From Embiotoca jacksoni (lineage: Eukaryota; Chordata; Actinopteri; Embiotocidae), in contig JAKOON010000008.1 of NCBI GenBank assembly GCA_022577435.1, positions 13,257,001 to 13,321,000 on the forward strand: a DNA stretch of 64,000 nt, given 5' to 3'. Positions 31,503 through 44,122 of the stretch are shown here, piece by piece. The notes beneath the pieces are model-generated. The model worked only from the letters and a program-made list of their open reading frames with translations, ran no database searches and was not told the DNA's origin. Position numbers and translations under genes: made by a program. The stretch's first letter is position 1. The number at the start of each line of letters is the position of its first letter.

Positions 31503-33918
31503 TCAGCAAAATCAAATACTGCACCATCATGAAGATTTATTTCTTCCTCTTCTTGCAGGCCTGGGCTGTGTTTAAAGGCAAGTTTAAGGAGGGGGACAAA
31601 GCTGAGCCTGCAACATGGAAGACCAGACTCCGCTGTGCCCTGAATAAAAGTCCTGACTTTGAGGAGGTGACTGAGAGGTCGCAGTTGGACATCTCTGAAC
31701 CTTATAAAGTGTATCGCATCGTACCCGAAGAAGAGCAGAAGAGTGAGTTTGTGTTATTGTGGCTTTTTTGCTAATTGTCAGTGAATTTCCAAAATAATGC
31801 CTCTATAATTCTGCTGTACACAAATAGTCTACTTAATGTGTCTTCAGATCTGACAGTGCGAAACATGTTGCAAGATTAACTCATGGGTTCCTCATATCAT
31901 AATTATGAAAAGAAACTTGAGTCATAATGTATATTAATATTCTTTCACCCACAGATGGGAAAAGCTCAGTGATGGCCATGGCAGCCACCACCAGCACTGG
32001 TGATGTCACAGACATGGACTGCAGCCCAGTAGAAATAGAGGAGCTCATAAAAGAGGTGAGACTTTATTCTACTCCACCCCCACATCTGTTACTAGATGTG
32101 CTTGTTGCCACTGCTTTTTTGTCACCTTTTTTTTTCTCATTATCACACCGTGCTGTCTCCTCTAACACTTATTGCACTGAGCATATACACCTTTCTATTT
32201 GATTCTCACAATTGTAAAGAGCACAAGGACGATCTGTTAACAACATCTTAAACATTGTTGTAACTTTGCAGGAGGAAAGCTACAGCAGCCAGACCAGTCC
32301 AGAATATTGGTCCCAAGGCAGCAATGGTAAGACAACCTTTTCTACCTAGTTTACAAATATATGCTCCTCTAATGAAATTAGGCTGTTCACAGTTTAGTCA
32401 GTTTTGTGGCTAATAGTCTGTCCCGGCGGTTCTCTGACTTCTGTATTAGTCTTCAAGTACGACTGCAAGCTACATTCTTATTAATTCCGTTAAAAATAAC
32501 CACAATGAGAAGCTCAACTACACGTCCCTGCTGTTGTGGGTGCTAAATAGAGGCTATTTGCTTGTCTGTTGACTTCAGCAATGGAAGAATTGACTAACAT
32601 CCTGTTGAACTTTGCTGAGTAAGGTGCTTATTTCTTTGTCAGATCGTGCTGGAGAAATGTTTTTTTCTGATGATGCAGCAAAGTAATGACATGGCACAGT
32701 GATTGTGTCCACTGTCTTAAAAAGGGCTTTAACCATCTCTTCCCCCTGTCATTCACAGCTTTCCCACCGCATCAGGACCCTTTGCCATTAGGCACTCTTA
32801 GTTCAGGTATTCATTTATGTTATCCATGAAAGTCTCATCACAACATCCATTTTTTAGATGAGCATCCACAGTTATGAAACAAATGCCTCACAACATCCAA
32901 AATTTAAGCATCGTATCATTATTTTTGTGTTTAATTTGCTTTCTCCACAGCTCTTTCCCAATTGATGATCAGTTTCTACTATGGAGGAAAGCTGATGCAC
33001 ACCACAATGGTAACTCATCCTGAAGGCTGCCGGATCTGCCCACAGCAGCAGCTTGGTCGCGGCGCCCTCTACAGTTCAAACAGCATGCAGAGTGTTCATT
33101 TCCCCCCCGCTGAGCTTATTGAGTTTGACCGGCAGCGCTATGTCACACGCAAGCTTCTGGGCCACCTGGAGAGAGGTGTATTGGTCCGTGCAAACCAGGA
33201 GGGCATCTTCATCAAAAGGCTTTGCCAGAGCCGTGTCTTCTGGAGCGGCCTGGGAAACGTGGGCTCACAATACGGCGCCGTGCCTGGAAAAATTGAGAGA
33301 GATGCTGTAGTCAAGATTTTTGACACAGGAAGGTTTATTCAAGGTGAGGCACTGTGTTCATTCGGGTATTTAAAAGCTCAGAGAACTCAAAATCAGTGCA
33401 AAACACATTCATGTCATCTCAATGCTTAAAGCAAAGACTGTCTTAACGGCTGTTCACTTATTTTGTATGTCCCAGCTCTACAGCTCTATCAGGAGGGTCA
33501 GATTTCTGCCCCTGATCCAACTGTGACTCTCTGTTTTGGAGAGGAGCTCAATGATCACAGCAGTGCCAAGAACAAACTGATCCTTGTGCAGGTAAGACCA
33601 CTAAAGTCATCACTTAAACAGCTGCCTGACTGAGCAACATCAAGACAGATAAAAGATATTCAGCACTAATACTGTATTTTGAGGATCAAAATATCTTCCT
33701 GTCTCCTCGCCGTATGGCAGATCACTGTGATGCAGTGCCAGCACCTGCTGGAGACAATGAATATGCGTCGCTCCCAGCCTTACTGCAACAACCCGAACCC
33801 GGACATGTCTGACGATTTGGCCACTGACCAGATGGCTCGTATCTACCAGGACTTGTGCAGCTACAGTGGTCCCCAGAGGTCAGCCTGCTACAGGGACAAC
33901 ATGTCCATCACTGCCTGA
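30998..33918 (+). CDS. irf8: Interferon regulatory factor 8, 8 coding exons, 421 aa
   Basis: IRF8 (ICSBP) is a nuclear transcription factor of myeloid and lymphoid cells that binds ISRE and ETS-IRF composite sites with PU.1 and other partners. Coding exons are 30998-31168, 31559-31742, 31955-32055, 32272-32326, 32759-32806, 32951-33343, 33476-33591 and 33721-33918. The total is 1266 bp, giving 421 aa (426 in human). The DNA-binding domain shows the five spaced Trp residues W12, W27, W39, W59 and W77 and near-identity to mammals (FRIPWKHAGKQDYNQE, WKTRLRCALNKSPDFEEVT). The linker (about 120-187) is divergent and spread over small exons 4-6. The IRF-association domain follows (QLMISFYYGGKL, RKLLGHLERGVLV, CFGEELNDHSSAKNKLILVQ). 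Human synteny beside COX4I1 supports IRF8 over IRF4. A (TTTC)n repeat lies in the intron between the two DNA-binding-domain exons. Confidence 0.97.
31461..31504 (+). repeat. (TTTC)n ending in a decoy splice acceptor, IRF8 intron
   Basis: About 11 TTTC units run straight into CAG at 31504-31506, 52 bp before the real acceptor of the second DNA-binding-domain exon. Confidence 0.93.
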
Positions 33919-34269
33919 ACTGTGAGCAGCAACGCCTGACAGGAGCTCCTCAGCATGTACTGCACTGAATGTACAACATATTAGGGACATTCCTTGTTTT
34001 TCTGACGAAAAATGACGATGTGAATTGACATACATAAAGACAGGAAACAGCATTTATCCTCTGACATTTAGACTTTTAAGCTGAAGCTCAATATTAGAAT
34101 GTCCCTAATATTTTGTAAGTAATAATTTCTGTACAATCACCATCAAATAACTGTGTCAAACTTCTGCTTCATTATTAAAAGATGGTGTTACCATCTGGTG
34201 TAAGAGAAAAAGTAGCGTATAACGTTTGTACATTACACACAACTCAAGTCCGAACCAATCTTTCATGTC

Positions 34270-34275
34270 AATAAA
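34270..34275 (+). terminator. irf8: Candidate proximal IRF8 poly(A) signal
   Basis: AATAAA 352 bp after the stop codon of IRF8. A second one lies at 34558-34563, so two 3' UTR lengths are possible. Confidence 0.5.
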
Positions 34276-34557
34276 TATTCTTACTGGGAGTCTTTTTGCA
34301 GTTTGACAACAGTTTTGCTAAATGTTGGCATTTTAGTTCTCAAAATTTTACTTTTACATAATCTTTTTGTTGTTGTTTTTAAAGTTGAGTTTCTTTCTTG
34401 TATGACAACCATCTGAGTAAAACAGAAAAATAATTCTATAGTAAATGATCGATTTTTGTACGTGTTCATAAACATTTTATACAGATGGGGCCTTAAATTA
34501 CAGATAGGTTTTACTATCATACTGTTATATTTGTTAGACTTTGTAAACTGACTTTCA

Positions 34558-34563
34558 AATAAA
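34558..34563 (+). terminator. irf8: Candidate distal IRF8 poly(A) signal
   Basis: AATAAA 640 bp after the IRF8 stop, followed by T-rich and then GTTTGT sequence, a better downstream context than the proximal signal. Confidence 0.5.
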
Positions 34564-34599
34564 ACTTTTTACTGAACTACGCGAGTTTGTCTTTATATA

Positions 34600-35620
34600 A
34601 TCCTTTTGTATTTTATTTAATTTGGATTGATGAATTATCATAAATTGACCAGTACAAGTTGTATAATAACTGTAAAATTGGGCTGAAGGATACAGATTAC
34701 ACTACAAAATGTTATTGTTCCCCGTAAAGATCAGAGGAGCATTATTCAGATCATCAACTAAATTGCATTAAATAACTGCAATTAAATGGCTGAAACTGCT
34801 GTCAACAATTTTCCAAAATTTATCATGGGATTTTTGACTTTTTATGCAGCCTTTTCAACCCTTTCAGTTAAAAATATTAGTGATATAAATATTTAGGATC
34901 TTGATCAGGCTTTGAAAGAAACCGTAACAAACGTGGTTTGAACGATGATTGGCTGCACAAAATACAAATGTCTGCGCAGGTTGAAGATAATAAAATAAAT
35001 TTCATATTTAATCTAAAATTTTCAGTGACATGAAAAATTATGAAAAGTGTTATAGTGTCTTCTTGGGCTATAGTGAACTATTAAAAATTCAATTGAATAT
35101 TTGAGTTAAAAAGAAACGTTTCAACACACCTATCAGGAAAATGTCCATTGTAAAAGCACGACACGGTGGTTTTACCACAGTGATTACAACAAAAGCATGT
35201 TTAGAGGGAACTCCTCCAATACTGAAACAGTCATTTTCTATGAATACATACCATTTATCACTGGCTTAGGAATGATGAAACTAAAACACTGTTTGAAACT
35301 AAAAGAAGGATCTAGACAACCAAACTCAGGGAAACTCTCAAACCCCCCCCCCACTTCCCTACACCTCCCGGATGACTAACTGAGAAAGGACAGGAAGAGA
35401 GGTGACCAGCTGGTGCCAAGTGATTTAATGATTCAGTGAGACAATGACAAACAGTGACAATCCCTCTTCTTCTGCTTCTCCTCTGTCTCACACAGTTGGT
35501 CATAGCAAGGGACAGATGACAGCATCCTCTCACGTCAAACTGTGCACATGCTGGTAATGTTGGCCGGGAAGACCACATGTACAGTATACACACACACGCG
35601 TGTTTCCATTACTTCAGAGG
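34600..35620. other. Intergenic downstream of IRF8, nothing identified
   Basis: AT-rich to about 35300, then a short higher-GC stretch with a C run at 35344-35352. No coding frame, repeat family or RNA was recognised. Confidence 0.4.
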
Positions 35621-35628
35621 ACCTCAAC

Positions 35629-36195
35629 CAGGGGTGGGTAATTCATTTTCCCAAGGGGCCTCATGAGAAACTGGGACTGTTGTGGAGGGCCAACAGGCTG
35701 AATTCAATTCTGCTCAATATTAATTTAATCTTTTTATAAAAAGCAGTAAATTGTATGGTTTTTATTAGCTACTACTGGTAGTAGTAGATGTTACAATTAG
35801 GCTATTAAAATGTGGTGCAAGCATTGTAAAAACGTCAACATTATATCACTATCAACATTCACGAAAAAGATTTAGAAAACGAGCATATGTTTGCAGTATT
35901 TCAAAGACCAGCATTAAATTAACTAAACAAAAATGTAATAAGTGCTATTGATATTTTGTTTGCGGTGTAATTACCTCATTTGCTGTTTTTCAGTTATTTG
36001 TTTTTGTTCAGTGAGAGAAGGGTTGGGTATTTTCGGTTGTTTGTTTGAATCCCAAAAAACTCAGATCTCAGAAAACAAAGTGCAAATAAATTCCTCGGAT
36101 TTTGTTCCTACCGCCCACTGACAGGTCTCATTTTGCCTCAATTTCAAACACTTGGCAATCAACATACTTTTACAACATATACAGTAACTTGAAAA

Positions 36196-36278
<83 letters not shown>

Positions 36279-36722
36279 CACATCATACAAAACGTTGTTA
36301 TCCTGACTGGTTTTTACTTTGTTATGTTCCTCAATGTAAATGAATCACAATTCTCGGACACAACTTGGTTAACAAGCACTCGATATCTCTTGGGAATTTC
36401 AAAATGTTGTACTTTGCTCCACATCTTGTCTGCCTCATCCACCTGTCTCAGCTGCAGGGTCTCTGGTAGGCGAGTGCGTGATTCAGAGTGGAACGGGTGG
36501 ATAAGGGCTCTGCTACGGGCAACCGCCAGGACGTTCAGACCACCAGCTCGCATGGTGAGACGTTTAGGGAACATCTGTAAATTGGGGTACTGAACTGGGT
36601 TACACATGCATGATGTACACTTATTTACGTGTGATTCCTAATTTACCATTGACCTCACGCGGGCTGGTCAGGGACAGCCAAAGGGCCGGATGTGGCCCGC
36701 GGGCCATACAATGCCAGGTCTG
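35629..36722. mobile_element. hAT-like element with degraded ends and target duplication
   Basis: The left end is CAGGGGTGGGTAATTC with a subterminal GGGGCC. The right end, inverted, is CAGACCTGGCATTGTATGGC with subterminal GGCCCGCGGGCC. Such 'CAGGGGTGGGC…GGGCC' ends are typical of hAT (Charlie-like) elements. Flanks ACCTCAAC (35621-35628) and ACCTAGAC (36723-36730) agree at 6 of 8 positions, as expected for an old 8-bp duplication. Inside are an (AC)n tract and, on the minus strand at 36314-36607, an open frame of 97 residues that I do not recognise. Confidence 0.65.
36197..36276. repeat. (CA)n microsatellite inside the hAT-like element
   Basis: Forty CA units on plus. Confidence 0.95.
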
Positions 36723-36730
36723 ACCTAGAC

Positions 36731-39700
36731 GATAGCCAAACTTTAATCTTTAATGCTCAAATTTAATGATGGGGACTTACTTATTTTTTTTCCCTAAAAG
36801 AGTGGAAGGCCCACAACAGAATGTCTCTGTAAACACATGCATGCCCCATCAACATGAATAATATGCGCACGGAAACTGTGTGCGTGTTTTCAGTTCCTCA
36901 ATACAAAAGGCATTAGTTTGTAAAGGTCACTATAATTTGCTGCCACATATACTGTACATTTATCGCTGCCATGAAGGGAAATCCAAAGTAAAATAAATTC
37001 TGGTCCTCAAGTGCAATGTGTTCTTAAGGCTGAAGAAAACAAAACACAAAAGGCAATTTATGTCAAATAAACAATCAGTGCAGATATACAAACAAACACA
37101 ACAATACACACCATACAACAAATACTGGTCCCTTAAATAAAAAATAATATCCCTTGTAGCCCCACGAGATAAATTGGTATATAAAACATTCTGGAGACAG
37201 GGTTGAGTAATCAATAAATATTTACTGCAGTGAATCACACACAAAAAAAAAAAATCACCCAATTTAAGAAGTCATGTGCTTCTCATATGACATCTCTGGA
37301 TAAAACCTTTCACTTAAATTAGAATATCGACTCAATGGTTCACTGATTCATTAGGTGGAATACTGTGTGTCTGTGTGTGTGATTATTTACATGGGGGGGA
37401 GTACTGTCGTAAGTTCCTCAGAACAGGAAGTTACTTTAAAAACTGTCCACGGAAACTAACTCTACCGCCGTAAATACCATGTCTGACACTGATATACACA
37501 CTGTAGGTACACGACAGCCTGTAATGTTATCAGGATTGTAACGACTCTACTTGTCATCTGTGAATTGCAGGCATGTAAAATATCTGCATACAAGTCTGAA
37601 TAAAAAAAAACACAAAGCAAAGACATGAATGAAAGATCGGAAATAAGGCCGTACTGTTTTTTGTTTTTTTCCCCAACAGGATTCTCCCCAAATTTCAAGA
37701 TGGAACTACTAAGGTGAATAATATTCAACCCTGAAATGAAATTACTCTGTTCTGGATAATTTTTTGTAAGCTCATCTTTGTTTTACAGTTTTATTCTCTG
37801 TAAAAAAAAAAATCTGGTCTAATTATCTTTAGCATTTTTGTTGGTTTACTCAAAAGTCAAGCACTTTGCTAGCCTGTTTTAAAATTGAATATAGAAAATA
37901 TTAATAGTTGTACAAACTCTGGAAACAGTCAAACTGTCGAAGTAAAATCTTTTTTTTTACTACAAATGTTTGCTGATTGGAATAATAAATATCTATCATT
38001 TTGCTTATTTAAAAATGTTCAGTACTTCCATACTGTTCTCTTCTCCATTAGTTTTAGCACTGACGCACGACAGGGTTTGATTTTCTTCCCACTCTCCAGG
38101 GAACGCAGCAAGAGAAGTACACAAATCTGTACACATTTCTGCCAAACGCTTTTCTGCTCACATCCTCAGTGTCTGCAGTGTGGTTGTCTTTGGATTGCAA
38201 CATCTCTTTGTGGCGTCTGAGGCTTCCCACAATAAACCATTAGAGACGAGGGACAAACAGACCTGATGTTGCCATCATATGTAACCATGGCCATCTGCTC
38301 CTGCATTTCAGTCCACTGCGTTCTACAGTACACACTTAAAGGAAGCAGTTCGTGTTTCATAAAAAGACAACGATTCAAGGAAATTAAGCAAAAGAGGAAT
38401 AACTGCAAGTTGCAAGCATTTTCAGATATATTAAAGGAATTACTTTTGCTTGTTTTTTTCGTTGTTTCCTGGTTCGTCTGTGTTGCTGACTCAGTTGGTG
38501 TCCCCGGTTTTGGTTGCAGGCTCAGCACTGGCCTTCCAGTTAATCCGCAGTTATTTTCCAATGCTTAAATCAGCTGTAATTTCATATGAACAGTCACAAG
38601 TTTTCATGAAACCAATCCTCACTGAATACTTTGTTGTGTTATTTGCGGTTTAGTATATTTTTATGTGAAAAAAGTCTAATTATAGGCCTCATTCATGTCA
38701 TGTCAGGTGTGTGAGACACAAAGCACACAGAGAATGTCTCGGGGGGAAGTTGTGATTTACCATGAACAGGTTGTGTTATGCAAGACACGGTGCTGAAGGC
38801 GTTGGTGGTGTCTCTGGGGAGAGCGCTGGTTTAGAGTCAGTGTGGCTGAGATGAGAATAGGCATTCAGAGAGGAACTGGGAGAGAGCTGGGGACGCTGTG
38901 AGTGGAGAGACAGGTGGACGGGGAGCCCACATCCTGGGACGCAGGGAGAAAGACACCTAACCACACATGTACATTCGCACAACACACCAATGGTAGCCAC
39001 TGATCACGGATCATATCCTCTAATCAGTATCAGTTCATGTCCTTCACGTCCCCAAAGTCTCGCACCTACACAGGTCTTCTTCAAGATTAACCGTTAATGT
39101 TTTCGGACGAAGGTTTGCAGAAACTGTCAGAAATTAATGTGCGAGTGCTCTCGATGTTAAATCAAATTTAAATAGAAGACAGCGAGACAGTTTTAAAGAT
39201 ATGCACTAACTTTGGAAACTGTTTGCTATAGGAGGAAATATCTAACCTGCAAAAGTGAAGATAAGGAAACTTGCCGAATTACAGGAAAGTGGTTTATGTG
39301 CCTTAGTTTCAAAATATTATCAGTCTGATTTACTTCAGTGTATATAGTTTTAATACTTTTTAAACATTTAATTAGCCCGCGCTCAGGACCTCACAAGCAC
39401 AATTAAATAAAAGCACGACAGTTATTTTATAAGAAAAGTTCCTTTGAGTGACTCACGTGACTAATTTAACAGGATTTTGTGTCAACAGCTCACATTTACG
39501 ATGTTTCAGATAACATTGGTCAAATCATAAAAAGAGATTAAGTGATAACGTTGGAATAAATTATATGTAAATTCTGATACTGATAGTACATCTAAAGTGA
39601 TCACAGGCCTGGATGAAAACACATCTTTAAGACATGACACTGAGGATATTACATCTGAAACAGTGGGGGAAGGGCCAGCTGAGAATTGCATCAGTCCGTG

Positions 39701-40250
39701 TCCTGGTTGCTGCACTCTTTGACAAGAGTGATCCCTGACCGCCTGATCTGTCTCTGGACAGGAAACACAGGAAGGAGCCGAGAAAAACACAACTTCTCCC
39801 CTGAAAAGAGGAACAGTCAACATACAGGCCAGCTGTGGAGGACTTTGACAATTCAAGCCATTCTCAAACTTTGGTTTATAGGAGGGAAACGTGAATAGGT
39901 TGGATCAGCTCAAACTCATAACTACAGCCCAGCTTTTAGAGTTCAGGAACTTACAGGCTAAGATGGATATAACTCGGACATTAACAGCCACCGTGAAGTA
40001 ATGGGGCCCATTTTATCAAAACTGCTGATAAGTTGTTTATAACAAACATGAATGCATGGTGTACTTGTGTTTCATATTCAAGAAAAACAAAACTCATCAG
40101 TGTACAAAGAAGGTGATGGATGCTGATGTGGAGGGGAAGACCAGGGTGGGGTGACCGTCCCTGAGGGACCAGAGCCGGGGGAGCATGAAAGCTGAATTGA
40201 CATGCATGCAGCACACAGCTCAGTGCTCTTAGGGAGAGAGAGCGAGAGAG
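36731..40250. other. Intergenic, no gene recognised
   Basis: Mostly AT-rich unique-looking sequence with short homopolymers. Reading frames here have no splice context or family motif. Confidence 0.4.
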
Positions 40251-40259
40251 CGTGTGCAT

Positions 40260-40315
<56 letters not shown>

Positions 40316-40359
40316 GTATGCGTGTCTATGAGTGTGTATGCGTGTGTATGCGTGCATGC
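40251..40359. repeat. (GT)n with degenerate CGTGTATG units
   Basis: Pure GT at about 40265-40310, followed by several (T/C)GTGTATG and CGTGTCTATG variants. Confidence 0.92.
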
Positions 40360-43300
40360 AAAGCGTAGAGGTGACAGGATGTGGGTAGCCAGAAAGGTGA
40401 TGGTTATGTGGTAACAGAAAAATACCTGAGAAAAACATTTCTGATTTTACATTTTCTCCTTTCATGAACGTATGTTGAATATATGTTCATCCAACATTAC
40501 TTACAGATAAAAAAAAGCAAACAGAACAACTCTACACTTCTTAACAATATTACTCATACATGGTACTGATGTCAGCAAAACATATGGCAGGACATGATCA
40601 TTTTTGCACCGTCTCAATAATTTGTGAGTATCTTTGTTTGCATTTTTTATTACATGTATTTCCTTTACTGATTGAGGAAGAACATCTTTGTGGTTTGAAA
40701 CCTTGCTTCCAACTATATTGTTAGACTGATGGCAAAACTCACATTGATGACACAACCTCTTTCTGAGGAAGAAGTAACGCAGTGGCCAGGCAGCAGGTGC
40801 TGCTGGGACGGATTATTTAAAGTTGCTCTAAATTGGTGGCACTACAGCTGAAGGAGCATGTGGGCCAATCTGTCTGTCGACCACAGGCCTTGTAGAAAGT
40901 AAAGTCCCACTGCATACTTCCCTCTTAGAAATACCAGAATCCTAACATGACCATCACATGACTAAAGTGCAATTACTTACTATCACTCAAGCAGTGAATC
41001 TGTTAAGGCAGTTTTAAAAATTTGGAAAATCTGTTAGTCATCTTTGATCTATATATGGCGTGATGATGAACATAGCGCACTAGTAAAAACTATATGATGT
41101 CTTAATTTAAATTGTTGAGGGGAAAACGTGGAAAAAAAAATCTATCAGACAGGAGAAAGTGTGAAAAATTTGCATGTTTAAAAGCAGCAACCTGATGAGA
41201 GCTTGAAATATATTTTTATCACACGATTTGCATGTTTCTGTGCTCTGCTGTGCCCCGTCGAAGAAGAGATAAGGTAGCAGTCCAAAACACCACTGAAGCG
41301 GATCTTCTATGGCTAGTTAACCACAATGGTTTGCACACTTTACAGTTCACATCAATAGACAGAATGCAGGGGGAAAATCCTCCTTATGTAACTTAGGGCA
41401 AAAAGCAAAGCTCATGTCATAAGAGCACCCACTAGCATGAGAAGGAAATAGTGAAACTAATGAAAAAGAGGAAATAGCTTATTGTTGAAGGATTACTTAT
41501 AACTAATGGATATTTTATCCGAAATATTACTTCTAATTTTATTGTTATTGTGCTTTTTGCTTCAAGAGTTTTGCAGTGCCTGAAAGTCAAACAACTTGGA
41601 CAATAGCAACGTGAGGTGTCACAGCTTCAGATTGCCATCTAGTGGCAACATGACGCCAAAGTTTATCCACACAATTCAGGATATTTTTTTGTGTGTACAT
41701 GTGAATAAATACTTGAAATATATACATACGTTAGTTAACAGACATATGGAACTATTTCTCATTTCAATTAGAAGTTTTTTCATTCTGTGTTCAATCTTTG
41801 CGACACCAACATTGTTGGCATTTCTCATTTAAATCAAGAGGAAAATAATAGTCACTAATTCGATTTTTGTGTTTATGTTTTATATTTTCTTTTTCTCTTT
41901 GTCAGGTGGTTATAGAATAATATGTAAAGTCTGAGTTTTAACAGTCTGAGTTGTGAAATGGAAACTAAATTCAAGGCTTGCCGAAGGATAATGTTCATAC
42001 TTTTTTCCAAATGCTGCATGTATGCCAAACATATAATAAACTGATAACAAACAGGATCTGCTCGGTCTTGGCAGTGTTGGCCATCTTGATGCACACTGTA
42101 GTCAATTCCATTCCCTCATTTTCCAAAGTGATTCCTTCAGGAAAAGCAGATCATATCTGCCTCTGAGCTCTCTGGGCAAATTGTTTATTTGTTATTTCTG
42201 CTACATTTAAAACCTCGAGAGGTCACACTGGACACGTGACCACCACAAGTAGAGATTTTTTCTCTGTGATTGCCCTGAAAAGTATATTCTGCCCAAATTT
42301 GTATTGTGATTAAGTATGATAATAACCCTTATAGATACAGCTCGAGAGATACAATGAAAGAAAATACATTTGCAACCAGTGTAGTTTCTTTTAACTTTAG
42401 TGTGGCTACATTATCATAGATGCTCATGTTGTCTGTATTCAGGGTGGCTTTTTCAACTTTTTGCACTCCTGCCTGTATGTGTTGTCATTTCAACAATAGA
42501 AGAGAGGAGTCTCAGTGGGAGTTATTAAGTCATTGGGGAGGTGCAGATATTTACATAGGTTGTGGTCTTGTGGAGGATACTGAAATCTGATTTGATCTGA
42601 AAACGAGTCACCACGATAAAAACACTGCTGATAGAAAAACTCACCGGTGTTTAAATCATTGTATTTTCTGCTGTAAAAAATAGGCTTTTGGAGATGCAAT
42701 TATAATGTTTGCAGTAGTTTATGAACGTCAGCTGGTAATTCGCCCCAAAAAATGCATATGAAAAATCCTGGAAACACAACAGTATTTTGACACCAGTGAA
42801 TGTTATGTTACAGGCTGAGACTGCGCCACATTTATTAAATGTGCTTTCTTATCGGGTTTTTTTAACTTAAAAAAAAAAAAAAATGAATTATGAGCCACAA
42901 AGGCAGATGGTGGGGGAGCCCTGAACATATCCAGAGACATCTGTCTGAGCTTTTATTTGGCTCGTTTAGAAACTCATCTTTTTACTAAGTCACTAAAAAC
43001 CAGAAAGAAAAACTCTCTCTCCGTCTCATCTTCGTTACACACACACAAGACTTTCCATACTCAGCCGGACAATGACCTCTACCTCGTCTACTTTTAATTA
43101 CTTACTGGGTTAATTGACTACTTGGCAGAGAGCACAGGCGGTGGCGCTCTGAACTAAGGAATCATCAGTCTTGGTCATTAGCCCCATTAGGTTCACCGAC
43201 TGACTTTCTGCAGTTACAGTGAAAGAAACCAATTGAACCGCTTATCCACATGTCCACTGTTGTGTGAGAAAAGTAGTTAAAAGTTGTTTTTCAGTGTTAT

Positions 43301-44069
43301 TTTGGGCATGAAATAGAGAGTTCCCTCAAAGTTTTGGGGATGTGAGAGTACCTTTTGTGGTTTAAACAAGCATGTTTCCATGAGAGAGGGTTTTTTTTTT
43401 TTTACTTGCGTCTCATGTAGAAAGAGGTTTTCAGTTATTTTGATGTTGCAAAACTCTGCAAATTTACAGTGTGAACTCAAACTGAGCTAGTCAGAGGGCC
43501 AATAACACCACTCACAAGACCTCATACAAAACAGTGACAATGTAATGCCCAACGCATTTCCATTTCCACTGAGTGGAAGCATGCTTCATCTTTTTATGAC
43601 ATCATCTGATGGCAAAGAATGTGTGTCACTATAAACAAGTGTTGAGGTAGTTTGTACGTGATGAAGCAATAAAGAAAAAACATGCTGTATTTTTGGTTGC
43701 ACCATATACGGCGTTCGTCCTTAGAGCAGTACAGCTCTTTAGAGTTTAGAGAGGGGACAGCTGTGGCTGAAGATTTACTCCACCTCTCACAGCCAAAGCA
43801 ACTGAGTTCTCAGCCTCTTCATCGCATCCTGTACGCAGCAGAAACTGTGCAGAGCAGAAGAGAGGACCTGTTCCGTCTTCAGCCTCCCCCAAAGGGTGAA
43901 TTACAATTTCCAGAGTAACGGAAACCCAGGGAAACAGCCTGAGCAGCCATCCATCAGCCTGGGTGTCTGCATCCTCCTGAACAATGTGTGACCCCTGGGC
44001 GCAAAGAGGGTCAGAAGAGGGAAGACTTCCACCCTCCCGCACATATACACATATCCCAAGCATACCTTC

Positions 44070-44075
<6 letters not shown>
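40360..44075. other. Intergenic, possible regulatory stretch at 43070-43220
   Basis: No coding frame is supported. The segment 43070-43220 stands out as non-repetitive, balanced in base composition and rich in homeodomain-type TAAT/ATTA cores (TTTTAATTACTT, GGTTAATTGA, GGTCATTAG, CCATTAGG). Purine-rich GGAAA/GAAA clusters at 41437-41475 resemble spaced ETS/IRF half-sites without a perfect composite. Confidence 0.3.

Positions 44076-44120
<45 letters not shown>
44076..44120. repeat. (CA)n microsatellite
   Basis: About 22 CA units. Confidence 0.93.

Positions 44121-44122
<2 letters not shown>

Noticed and set aside
31743..31774. IRF8 reading frame continuing past the exon boundary at 31742
   Set aside because: A consensus donor GTGAGT is present and the next exon restores the IRF8 frame; the extra codons are intronic.
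36102..36593. 163-residue plus-strand frame containing a long (TH)n run
   Set aside because: It is a translation of the (CA)n repeat inside a hAT-like element, with no splice sites or family motif.
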